Part shown: piece after piece, positions 1 through 7,050 of the stretch
Layout of the letters: each line of letters opens with the position of its first letter
Numbering within the stretch: the first letter of the stretch is position 1
The notes under the pieces: generated by a model
Databases searched by the model: none
What the model was told of the DNA's origin: nothing
What the model saw: only the letters and a program-made list of their open reading frames with translations
Program-made: the position numbers and the translations under genes
DNA from: Solobacterium sp. UBA3691
Lineage (GTDB): Bacteria > Bacillota_I > Bacilli_A > Erysipelotrichales > Erysipelotrichaceae
DNA: 28,140 nucleotides
Assembly (NCBI GenBank): GCA_002372175.1
Contig: DFIS01000071.1
Coordinates: forward strand, 1-28,140
Direction of reading: 5' to 3'

Positions 1-2129
1 AGACCGATGTTCGGACCTTCAGGTGTCTCGATCGGACAGATACGTCCGTAGTGACTGTTATGAATATCACGAACTTCAAAGCCTGCACGCTCTCTTGTCA
101 GACCTCCCGGACCCAGAGCAGAGATACGTCTCTTGTTGGAGAGCTCTGCCAGAGGATTCTGCTGGTCCATGAACTGTGACAGCTGGGAACTGGAGAAGAA
201 CTCCTTGATCGCTGCTGTCAGCGGACGGATGTTGGTCAGCTGCTTCGGTGTCAGGTTGGTTGCATCAGCAATCGACATTCTCTCCTTGACAACTCTCTCC
301 ATACGGGAAAGACCGATCCTGAACTGGTTCTGGATCAGCTCACCAACTGTACGGATACGTCTGTTGCCGAGCATATCGATATCATCTGCCGTACCGATAC
401 CGTCAAGCATCGTCAGCTCATAGTTATATAACGCATACATGTCGGACATCGTGATCGTATGCTTGTTTTCCAGCGGATCGCCGCCGATCAGCTTCACGGG
501 ATGTCCGTCTTCAGCCTGGATCATGACTTCCTGTACGCAGGCACCTACGAGCCATACGGAGATCTGTTCCTGCCTTGTGGCACGGGCGATGATCTCATCT
601 CTCTGGGAAGCTGTCAGGTTGATCACTTCCTGATCCGGCAGATAACCGTCGATCATCTTTGACTCGGAAGCATCATAGACATCCTTATCATCGGATGTGA
701 TCCTGCCGATCTCATACAGACGGTGTCCGTAGTTCAGTACTGCCGAAGCATTGTCATTGGTCAGTTTGACTTCCTGAGCAATAATACCGGCAAAGATCTT
801 GACAGTGCTGCAGGAAGCCTTCAGGGCCTTCGCATCACTCTCTGTAAGAACTGTACCGTAGGGCAGTGTAATCTGATCATTCTCAACAAACTGAGCCAAC
901 ACACGGCCTGTCAGCGCACAGTCTGTGGATACCTCCACGATCTCCGGATGGGAGAATCTGTGCATGAAGGGCAGTGCTCTTGTCTTGATACCCTTGTTGA
1001 TCTCAGGTCTCAGGGCATTGCGCTCATTCTTGCCGATGATCACTCCTGCAGGCATGATCACCTTGCCGTCAGCACTGATCAGGTCTTCTGTCAGGGCATG
1101 ACCTTCCATACGGTCAAGCACATTCAGTTTCTTCAGGACCTTGTAGCGTCCGGCTTTGGTCAGATCATATCTGCGGTAGTCAAAGAACTTCGCATCGATC
1201 AGGTTCATGGAACCTTCGATCGTCGCGATCTCGTCAGCACGCTGGTTCTCATAGACTTCCAGCAGAGCCTCGTGTGTATCCTTGACCTTATCATTAGCCA
1301 GTGTATTCTTTACTTCTTCATAGTTGCCGAAAACACTGGTATACAGCAGCATGTAAATATTCTGGAACTCTCTCTGTTCTTCGGGAACGATCACGTCCGG
1401 ATACAGTTCAAAACGAAGAGCCTTCAGGAACTTCTGGATTCCTGTCGTATCAAACGGATCTTCTGTCTTCTCTCTGTCCAGCGACATGCCGATTGCCTTG
1501 AACAGGATCGTGCTGGCAATCTTTCTGCGGCGGTCAATTGAAACGTTCATGATCCTGCCGAGAGCCTGTTTCTTGTCATCAGACATGAATTCAAGCCAGG
1601 TTCCTCTGCTCGGGATCAGTTCGCATGTATATGTATCACGGCCTGTACGGTCTTCCGAGATCACATCAAAGTATGCGCCGGGAGAACGTACGATCTGAGA
1701 AACGATAACACGTTCGGCACCGTTGATAATAAATGTACCCGTAGGCGTCATCAAAGGGAAATCCCCGAGGAATACCTCTTCCTGTTTGGACATGAATTCG
1801 CCGACTTCATCGTCGTAGATCTCCAGTTCCATCTTGGCTTTCAGAGGTGCACTGTAGTTGACCTCCCGGTATTTACACTCACTGATGTCGTACTTGGGTT
1901 CCCCGAACTCATAGTCGATAAACTTTAACTTGATGTTACCGCCATAGTTATTGATCGGGTAAATGTCCTCAAAGACTTCGCGGATGCCCTGTGCAATGAA
2001 CCACTCAAAGGAAGCTGTCTGGATCTCAACGAGATCAGGCAGATCCAGCCCCGCACTGACCTTGGAATAGTCACGGCGGGTAGCTTTTTTGCCATAATGC
2101 ACAACGTGGTATGTCTCTTTATTTTCCAT
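1..2129 (-). CDS. rpoB: RNA polymerase beta subunit, N-terminal ~709 residues (3' end outside window)
   Basis: Beta subunit of RNA polymerase, the core catalytic enzyme of transcription. The reading frame is open from ATG 2129 to the left edge. The start is preceded by AAAGGA about 10 bases upstream; an overlapping ATG at 2140 is out of frame. The translation shows standard beta landmarks: the protrusion/lobe segments, DDIDMLGNRRIRTVGEL, QNQFRIGLSRMERVV, then the rifampicin region and RICPIETPEGPNIGL at the edge. Two oddities are visible. The rifampicin region reads AELSNKRRISALGPGG, with Asn (codon 135-137, residue 665) where E. coli has His526. The stretch between FFDYRRYDL and DDIDMLGN is roughly twice as long as I recall for B. 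subtilis, giving an enlarged beta lobe. It is the last gene here of the series running from rpmG and has its own promoter within the end of the preceding methyltransferase gene. Confidence 0.98.
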   Translation of the reverse strand, partial: MENKETYHVVHYGKKATRRDYSKVSAGLDLPDLVEIQTASFEWFIAQGIREVFEDIYPINNYGGNIKLKFIDYEFGEPKYDISECKYREVNYSAPLKAKMELEIYDDEVGEFMSKQEEVFLGDFPLMTPTGTFIINGAERVIVSQIVRSPGAYFDVISEDRTGRDTYTCELIPSRGTWLEFMSDDKKQALGRIMNVSIDRRRKIASTILFKAIGMSLDREKTEDPFDTTGIQKFLKALRFELYPDVIVPEEQREFQNIYMLLYTSVFGNYEEVKNTLANDKVKDTHEALLEVYENQRADEIATIEGSMNLIDAKFFDYRRYDLTKAGRYKVLKKLNVLDRMEGHALTEDLISADGKVIMPAGVIIGKNERNALRPEINKGIKTRALPFMHRFSHPEIVEVSTDCALTGRVLAQFVENDQITLPYGTVLTESDAKALKASCSTVKIFAGIIAQEVKLTNDNASAVLNYGHRLYEIGRITSDDKDVYDASESKMIDGYLPDQEVINLTASQRDEIIARATRQEQISVWLVGACVQEVMIQAEDGHPVKLIGGDPLENKHTITMSDMYALYNYELTMLDGIGTADDIDMLGNRRIRTVGELIQNQFRIGLSRMERVVKERMSIADATNLTPKQLTNIRPLTAAIKEFFSSSQLSQFMDQQNPLAELSNKRRISALGPGGLTRERAGFEVRDIHNSHYGRICPIETPEGPNIG

Positions 2130-2169
2130 GAAATCGCCATCCTTTCGTCTGCATCGGTGAAACGTCGAA

Positions 2170-2187
2170 AAGGGTACAGTAACCCTT
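2170..2187 (-). other. Small hairpin in the rpoB 5' leader
   Basis: AAGGGT and ACCCTT form a perfect 6-bp inverted repeat with a 6-base loop, between the rpoB promoter and its ribosome binding site. On the minus strand it is followed by only three T residues, so it is a weak terminator at best. It could be a leader structure; the function is unknown. Confidence 0.35.
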
Positions 2188-2217
2188 AACTAAATTCCGA
2201 CTTGTTTGCAATTTATA

Positions 2218-2246
2218 ATAATATCATTTATCAGTCAATTCGTCAA
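2218..2246 (-). promoter_or_regulatory. Sigma-70-type promoter of rpoB
   Basis: On the minus strand TTGACG (2241-2246) is followed after exactly 17 bases by TATTAT (2218-2223), about 90 bases upstream of the rpoB ATG. The -35 hexamer contains the stop codon of the methyltransferase gene (2243-2245). The spacing and hexamers fit a housekeeping promoter well. It would let rpoB be transcribed independently of rplJL. Confidence 0.75.
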
Positions 2247-2842
2247 AGTACACGAATTCCCTTTAATACCCAGTATCCCCGGCTTCTGAGGATCACTTCA
2301 CAGTTTCCGAATACTTCCGTAAACTTCTTCACGGCACTTTCCGCCCCCTGCTTCCTGCGTATTACCGCATACAGAGAACCGCCGTCATGCAGATGCATAT
2401 GAGCATCTTCAAACATCTTGTAGATCACGCTCTTGCCGGCTCTGATCGGAGGATTGGTCAGGACATGATCAAACATGCCCGTGATCCCCGCAAAGCCGTC
2501 CGAGACGAAGCACTCCGCCTCAACACCGTTGGCAGCACAGTTGCGCACCGCAAGACCGACTGCTCTGGGATTGATATCCGTCATTGTCAGATGACAGGAG
2601 GGAAACAATGTGCCCGTAATGATCCCGATAGGCCCGTAGCCGCACCCAAGATCAAGTACTTCCCCATGGATATCCTCAGCACTTACCGCCTCCAGAAGGA
2701 TCCTGGATCCCTCATCTATGGAAGACTTGCTGAAAACACCGTCATCCGTGACGAATTCATACATGTGCCCCATGAAAGAATACCGACAGGTTTTCTCGTT
2801 GGAGTGTAGACTGCTATTATCCGTAAAGTAATGTGTCTGCAT
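2243..2842 (-). CDS. ybxB: Class I SAM-dependent methyltransferase, RsmC/YbxB family
   Basis: Probable rRNA guanine-N2 methyltransferase of the RsmC-like family, 199 residues. Visible motifs are the SAM-binding glycine loop LDLGCGYGPIG, the acidic strand MTDINPRA and the catalytic-type motif LTNPPIRAGK (NPP-I). It occupies the position of B. subtilis ybxB, between rplL and rpoB, which supports the assignment. I chose ATG 2842 (MQTHYF...) because AAAGGA lies 9 bases before it; the ATG at 2860 overlaps that ribosome binding site and has none of its own. The RNA target is not established by sequence alone. A terminator-like hairpin separates it from rplL, so it is probably expressed by partial readthrough. 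Confidence 0.9.
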   Translation of the reverse strand: MQTHYFTDNSSLHSNEKTCRYSFMGHMYEFVTDDGVFSKSSIDEGSRILLEAVSAEDIHGEVLDLGCGYGPIGIITGTLFPSCHLTMTDINPRAVGLAVRNCAANGVEAECFVSDGFAGITGMFDHVLTNPPIRAGKSVIYKMFEDAHMHLHDGGSLYAVIRRKQGAESAVKKFTEVFGNCEVILRSRGYWVLKGIRVL

Positions 2843-2867
2843 TCTGCCGTATCCTTTCATAGGGTCT

Positions 2868-2893
2868 AAAAGCCGAAGGGCCTTCGGCTTTTT
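2868..2893 (-). terminator. Intrinsic terminator after rplL (possibly bidirectional)
   Basis: A near-perfect hairpin: 10-bp arms (AAAAGCCGAA with TTCGGCTTTT) around a 5-base GC centre that can extend the stem. On the minus strand it ends in TTTT before AGA; on the plus strand in TTTTT. It lies directly between the rplL stop and the ybxB ribosome binding site, so it would reduce rather than abolish ybxB transcription. Confidence 0.75.
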
Positions 2894-2913
2894 AATTTAA
2901 GTTGTAAATCAGC

Positions 2914-3285
2914 TTACTTGATCTCAACAGTAGCACCTGCGTCTGTGAGCTTCTTCTTGATCTCTTCAGCCTCTTCAGGAGTGATCTCCTTCTTGATCTC
3001 TGCAGGAACACCGTCAACCAGTTTCTTTGCATCAACCAGACCAAGGCCTGTGATCTCACGAACAACCTTAATAACAGCAACCTTGGAATCACCAAAGGAT
3101 GTCATTACTACGTTGACGCTTGTCGGACCCTGCTCTTCTTCAACAACGGGACCTGCAGCTACAGCTACCGGAGCAGCAGCAGAAACGCCGTATTTTTCTT
3201 CAATTGCCTTAACGAGTGCATTGAGTTCAAGGATCGTTGCTTCATCGAGATATGCTAAGATCTCTTCCTGTGTTAATTTTGCCAT
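2914..3285 (-). CDS. rplL: 50S ribosomal protein L7/L12
   Basis: The stalk protein of the large subunit, which recruits translation GTPases. It is 123 residues, the usual length. It has the N-terminal dimerisation helices (MAKLTQEEILAYLDEATILE), an Ala/Val/Glu-rich hinge around residues 35-55, and the C-terminal factor-binding domain containing KVAVIKVVREITGLGLVDAKK. A GGAGG site precedes the ATG. It lies 17 bases after rplJ and shares its L10-leader-controlled transcript. Confidence 0.98.
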   Translation of the reverse strand: MAKLTQEEILAYLDEATILELNALVKAIEEKYGVSAAAPVAVAAGPVVEEEQGPTSVNVVMTSFGDSKVAVIKVVREITGLGLVDAKKLVDGVPAEIKKEITPEEAEEIKKKLTDAGATVEIK

Positions 3286-3302
3286 GATTTTTCTCCTCCC
3301 TA

Positions 3303-3851
3303 TCAGGCGGCTGCCTCCGCAGCCTCATTATTTTCTCCACCAGCTTCAGCCGGAGCTCCTCCGTTAGCCTGTGCATCGGCAACAGCCTGGATAGCACGTG
3401 CAAATGAGGATACAGGTGCCTGTAATACAGACAACAGCATAGACAGCATACCTTCTCTGTTCGGCAGTGAAGCAAGCTCATTGACCGTAGCAGCGTCAAT
3501 TACACGGCCTTCTACAATACCGCCCTTGAGAATCAATGCCTTATGCTTCTTCGCATAGTCCGCAAGAATGCGGCTAGCAGCAGTTTCATCCGATCCGAAT
3601 ACTAACGCATTAGGACCTGTCAGAACGTCTTTGAGACCTTCGAAACCGGCAGCCTCAGCAGCTCTTGTAGCAAGGGTGTTCTTGTAGACTTTCATCTCAG
3701 CACCCTCAGCGCGTAAGAGTCTGCGCAGCTCGGTGACTTCGGCAACGCTCAGACCACGGTACTCCGCGACAACACTCGACCCGGAATTCGCCATTTTTTC
3801 TTGGATTTCCTGAACTACGTTCTTTTTACTTTCCAAAACAGCCTGATTCAT
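3303..3851 (-). CDS. rplJ: 50S ribosomal protein L10
   Basis: Stalk base protein that carries the L7/L12 dimers and binds 23S rRNA with L11. It is 182 residues. The N-terminus has the family signature VVAEYRGLSVAEVTELRRLL, followed by EMKVYKNTLATRAA and the LTGPNALVF segment. The C-terminus ends in an Ala/Glu/Gly-rich tail (roughly residues 160-182) that is longer than in B. subtilis. A GGAAGG site precedes the ATG. An L10 leader and attenuator lie immediately upstream, so the gene should be autoregulated by the L10-L7/L12 complex. Confidence 0.98.
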   Translation of the reverse strand: MNQAVLESKKNVVQEIQEKMANSGSSVVAEYRGLSVAEVTELRRLLRAEGAEMKVYKNTLATRAAEAAGFEGLKDVLTGPNALVFGSDETAASRILADYAKKHKALILKGGIVEGRVIDAATVNELASLPNREGMLSMLLSVLQAPVSSFARAIQAVADAQANGGAPAEAGGENNEAAEAAA

Positions 3852-3889
3852 CGTTTTCCTTCCTTTCTGTTATCGCATACCGGTAAGAT

Positions 3890-3992
3890 ATAAAAGCCCC
3901 TGCAGACAGCAAGGGCATAAAAGTACTGTATTACTTTCTACCTCGGTAACATCATTAAGCCTTCGCCGTTACTGTCTCTGGTAATGGATAAC
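3890..3992 (-). promoter_or_regulatory. L10 (rplJ) leader RNA with attenuator hairpin
   Basis: The minus-strand leader contains the sequence characteristic of Bacillota L10 leaders: CAGAGACAG, then GGCGAAGGCTTAATG and ACCGAGG. This kink-turn-bearing structure is bound by the L10(L12)4 complex. It is followed at 3896-3916 by an 8-bp hairpin (GCCCTTGC with GCAGGGGC, loop TGTCT) and TTTTAT, a typical attenuator/terminator. The start of the leader coincides with the predicted start site of the promoter just upstream. It matches the known family (Rfam ribosomal L10 leader) by eye only. Confidence 0.85.
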
Positions 3993-3998
3993 GCTAAT

Positions 3999-4028
3999 AT
4001 GTTACTTCACGATCAGGTATTATGTCAA
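3999..4028 (-). promoter_or_regulatory. Sigma-70-type promoter of rplJ-rplL
   Basis: Minus strand: TTGACA (4023-4028), 18-base spacer, TAACAT (3999-4004). The perfect -35 begins directly after the TGA stop of the lipoprotein gene. The predicted start falls at the beginning of the L10 leader, which supports it. It makes rplJL independent of the accessory block inserted upstream. Confidence 0.72.
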
Positions 4029-4484
4029 TCATTTATTCAACTTAAAGGATATGTTCTCAACGACCCTGTCAAAATCTTCTTCGCTCTCGATGGAAGTCAG
4101 ACCCACGCCGGTACCTTTGCCCATATCAAGCCAGACCAGGTAATAGTACCCGCTGCCGTTAGCCGTCTTCAGGTTGAACCGGCAGTAGTTCTCATCCTCC
4201 GCAAGGATCGTCACATTCGGTGCTTTCGAGGAAGCTAAGAGACCATCATACATTTCCCGGGTAAGGAAATTGCCGTAGGCTACTATGACGCCCTTCTCCT
4301 CGACGGTAAAGCCGTTATCACTCTTGGCTATGGAATACCCGCTCTCCTTTGTGCATTCCACCCTGACGGAATCTCCCGTATTGACCTGGAAGCTCATCGC
4401 TCTGCTGTATCCGGCCAGGGCATTACAGCCTGTTAACAGCAGCACCGCAAAGATGCTGATAAAGATTTTTCTAAATGATCGCAT
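4029..4484 (-). CDS. Putative lipoprotein of unknown function
   Basis: A 151-residue secreted lipoprotein: basic N-terminus MRSFRK, hydrophobic stretch, and lipobox LLTGC with the lipid-attachment Cys at residue 20. The mature part is a small mixed alpha/beta domain without a family motif I recognise. I chose ATG 4484 because AGGTG lies 6 bases upstream; the GTG three codons earlier overlaps that site. It follows the sigma-factor operon by about 150 bases and directly precedes the rplJ promoter. It could be a further member of the sigma system (the operon already has two lipoproteins) or an independent gene with its own promoter. Confidence 0.8.
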   Translation of the reverse strand: MRSFRKIFISIFAVLLLTGCNALAGYSRAMSFQVNTGDSVRVECTKESGYSIAKSDNGFTVEEKGVIVAYGNFLTREMYDGLLASSKAPNVTILAEDENYCRFNLKTANGSGYYYLVWLDMGKGTGVGLTSIESEEDFDRVVENISFKLNK

Positions 4485-4502
4485 TTTTATCACCTCACAG
4501 GC

Positions 4503-4531
4503 ATTATACAGGAATCAAAGGATAATGAAAA
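4503..4531 (-). promoter_or_regulatory. Possible promoter of the 4029-4484 lipoprotein gene
   Basis: Minus strand TATAAT (4503-4508) with TTTTCA (4526-4531) 17 bases upstream. The -10 is perfect and the -35 matches four of six positions. The start site would lie only a few bases before the ribosome binding site, giving a very short leader. Confidence 0.45.
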
Positions 4532-4553
4532 CACCGGTTTTACCGATGCTTTC
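4527..4553 (-). terminator. Hairpin after the sigma-factor operon, possible terminator
   Basis: GAAAGCATCGGT pairs with ACCGGTGTTTTC (12 bp including two G-U pairs, 3-base loop), about 85 bases downstream of the stop of the first sigma gene. The T-rich part lies in the right arm and the flanking tract (ATTATCC) is poor, so termination is plausible but not certain. It overlaps the -35 of the next candidate promoter. Confidence 0.4.
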
Positions 4554-4637
4554 ATAAAGGGAGCTGAGAATACTGCTTGATATTCCTGTATTCTTCCAAA
4601 ACAGTATCACGCTTTCGGTCATACATGCCCAGGATCA

Positions 4638-7037
4638 TTACTTTAATCCCTGATAGTACCAGACCTCATCATCATGTGCGAATACCCAGCCCATGGTTCC
4701 CCGCTGATCCCTGTCGATCTTATACCACGTACCATCTGACACTTTAACAACCGCATATACCATGTTCAGAGTACCGCCTCTGGTGAGAGTCCATTCCGTC
4801 GGTGTATTTCGGTCTTCCTCGTAGATCGTCAATCCCGGGGCAATGGCAGTCACCTGCCCGATCGCACCTGTCGCATAAGCATGATTCTGCTTCCCCTCAG
4901 GCACGCCGTTTGGATAACAGGTCTTCTCCGTTACAGGTATCCCTTCTTCCAGTGTGGCAGACAGATCAATAATTCCATAGACTCCGTTCACACTGACAAA
5001 GGCCTTTCCCTGATACAGTACAGACGCATCATCAAAGATAAAATCTGTTACTTCGTTACCCTCTTCATCAATATATCCCCACTTACCGTCTCTCAGTACA
5101 GGACAGTATCCATCCTCAAAGAATTTGATTCGGGAATAGATCATCTCTGTGATCTGCTCACCGGTTTCCGCATTCACAAGTGCATAAGTATCACCGATAT
5201 CTCCTGCCGATCCGGGACGGAGGATCCTGTCATTTTTGTGATCACCATATGTCCATTCCTTATCGTATACACTTCCCGAAACAGTCATCATCGCCCGCTT
5301 GTATGCATTCTCTCCGCAGATGACGAAATAGTTATTGATAAAACTATCTGCCAGGATCTGTCTGTCGGTAGTGAACAGGACCTGCGCATCTTCGGAAAGT
5401 ACAGCAATGCCGGCACTCTGACCGTCAGCCGTATATGCGTAAGAAAGGGCTTTTGAGGGCATGTGTACTGTATCCGGGATCTGCGTCCGAGTGGTGTTTC
5501 CGGAGAGATACTCTTCTGTTGCAGGCTTTCCGTCTACCATAACAAAACGGGTATAAGAAGGTGTATCGAGACCGATAACAAAACCGCCCTGATCACCTGC
5601 CGGAGGATTTTCCTGATAGCTTGTGAAATCTTCGCTCAGAGTATACGAAGGTTTTGTCAGATTGTATCCGATACCTGTACTCGCATCAACGCCGAAATCC
5701 TGCCGAAAATACCAGTGTTCTGCATCGTTGGAGAATGGCTGTTCACTTTCAAAGGGAATTGGATCAGCACTTATCGCCGGCGCAAGCAATTCCTCGCCAT
5801 CATAGGAGTATATTCCGTATTTACCGTCAACGCGGACAGAGATCACATCGTTTCTGCATTTATCCGCCAGACCGTTCCACTGCATCGGATAACCTTCCCT
5901 CATGTGCATGTCTGTAACATACGGTGAATCCGGATACCCGAAATGAGGAATCAGCTCATCCACACGTTCAAAATGAAGCGAAGGCTCTACCGCCCAGATC
6001 ACCTGCTGATCAGGAGCAGTATCACTGCCACCGGATCCGAATAAACTGAAGCCGGACTCCTTCTCCTTGTCAGACGCATTCCCGTTACTGCTTTCTCCGG
6101 AGGCTGCTGTGGGCTTGTTTCCGTTATTTCCGCGTGCCGCATTGATCATGGCTGATCCCCCAAAAACAGCACCAATCGCCACGGCAGCACCCAGGCCGAT
6201 CTTTACAGCTAAAGGTACACCGGCTTTCGCTCCGACTGCCGCAGCCGTTTTCACCGCTGCCTTCGCTCCTGCAGCTTTCATTCCTTCTGCAGCTGTCTCT
6301 GCGCTCTTTGTCACAGCTGTTCTGATACTTGTCTCTGCTGCTTTTGGATACACAAAAGTGGGCGGAACAGAGATATTCCCTGTTCCTTTCCACCATCCCA
6401 GTAAGTACAGGAAGAACGTCAGTGGTGTGAGACCGTAGAGCTTTATACCGTCTCTTCTCTGGATCTCAGTCACAGAAGCTTTCACTTTTGTCTTCGCCTT
6501 CTGCAGTCTGCCGGTCACTGTCGACATCGGTACACCCAGTTCGTCAGCGATCTCCTGCAGCTTCATTCCATCATAGAAGTACATCTGAAGCACAGTACGC
6601 TGATCCACAGGCAGTGTGTTCAGCACTTCCAGGATGATCTCCTGTCTGGTCTTTTCATCCAGAGTTAATTCCGGCTGATAGTCGATCCTTTCATCCGCAG
6701 GATCATATGCCAGTTCTCCTTCGTCTGTCGCCGAAGACATATCTGTCCACATCACATTATGGCTCTTATACGCCGTCTTCATGTAATCCAGCGCTTCATT
6801 GCGTACTATACGCTTTACCCAAGGTTCGAAAGAATTGACGTTATCCAGCTGTTTGATATTCCGGATCAGCTTGATACTGGCATCCTGGACGACATCCTGG
6901 GCATCGCTGCTGTTGCCAAGGATACCCAGGGCGGTCTTGTACATCATCGGGTAATATCCCGTGATCAGTTCTGTTACGGCATCAGGATCTCCCTGATACA
7001 CTCTGTTTAGAAGTGATACTAGTGAGTTGTTGCTCAT
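4638..7037 (-). CDS. Membrane-tethered ECF-type sigma factor with C-terminal WG-repeat/SH3-like sensor region
   Basis: A 799-residue protein. Residues ~20-90 form a sigma-70 region 2 (LITGYYPMMYKTALGILG...EPWVKRIVRNEALDYMKT). Residues ~130-190 form region 4 with its helix-turn-helix (LPVDQRTVLQMYFYDGMKLQ, ELGVPMSTVTGRLQKAK). Then come a short hydrophobic segment (203-215, LTPLTFFLYLLGWW), an Ala/Lys-rich linker and one transmembrane helix (~273-297). The remaining ~500 residues, predicted outside the membrane, contain WG-repeat-like units (RDGKWGYIDEEGNEV, NGVYGIIDL, DGKYGIYSYDG) and a C-terminal SH3-like domain ending in GTMGWVFAHDDEVWYYQGLK. ATG 7037 has GGAGA upstream and lies 13 bases after the paralogue's stop. 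No separate anti-sigma factor is encoded nearby, so the tether itself may control activity. Sigma and TM assignments are firm; the signal sensed is unknown. Confidence 0.88.
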   Translation of the reverse strand: MSNNSLVSLLNRVYQGDPDAVTELITGYYPMMYKTALGILGNSSDAQDVVQDASIKLIRNIKQLDNVNSFEPWVKRIVRNEALDYMKTAYKSHNVMWTDMSSATDEGELAYDPADERIDYQPELTLDEKTRQEIILEVLNTLPVDQRTVLQMYFYDGMKLQEIADELGVPMSTVTGRLQKAKTKVKASVTEIQRRDGIKLYGLTPLTFFLYLLGWWKGTGNISVPPTFVYPKAAETSIRTAVTKSAETAAEGMKAAGAKAAVKTAAAVGAKAGVPLAVKIGLGAAVAIGAVFGGSAMINAARGNNGNKPTAASGESSNGNASDKEKESGFSLFGSGGSDTAPDQQVIWAVEPSLHFERVDELIPHFGYPDSPYVTDMHMREGYPMQWNGLADKCRNDVISVRVDGKYGIYSYDGEELLAPAISADPIPFESEQPFSNDAEHWYFRQDFGVDASTGIGYNLTKPSYTLSEDFTSYQENPPAGDQGGFVIGLDTPSYTRFVMVDGKPATEEYLSGNTTRTQIPDTVHMPSKALSYAYTADGQSAGIAVLSEDAQVLFTTDRQILADSFINNYFVICGENAYKRAMMTVSGSVYDKEWTYGDHKNDRILRPGSAGDIGDTYALVNAETGEQITEMIYSRIKFFEDGYCPVLRDGKWGYIDEEGNEVTDFIFDDASVLYQGKAFVSVNGVYGIIDLSATLEEGIPVTEKTCYPNGVPEGKQNHAYATGAIGQVTAIAPGLTIYEEDRNTPTEWTLTRGGTLNMVYAVVKVSDGTWYKIDRDQRGTMGWVFAHDDEVWYYQGLK
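6193..7010. repeat. Direct repeat copy 1 (sigma-encoding half)
   Basis: This stretch encodes the sigma regions, linker and membrane helix of the first sigma gene. It is nearly identical at the DNA level to 8195-9030. Identity stops abruptly at CTCTGTTTAG on the start-codon side and fades in the membrane-helix codons on the other. The copies differ in length by 18 bases. Confidence 0.85.
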
Positions 7038-7050
7038 TTTATTCTCCGTT

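Noticed and set aside
723..1541. Long plus-strand ORF (272 residues) opposite rpoB
   Set aside because: It lies wholly antisense to conserved rpoB codons, has no family signature, and its composition is that of a shadow frame.
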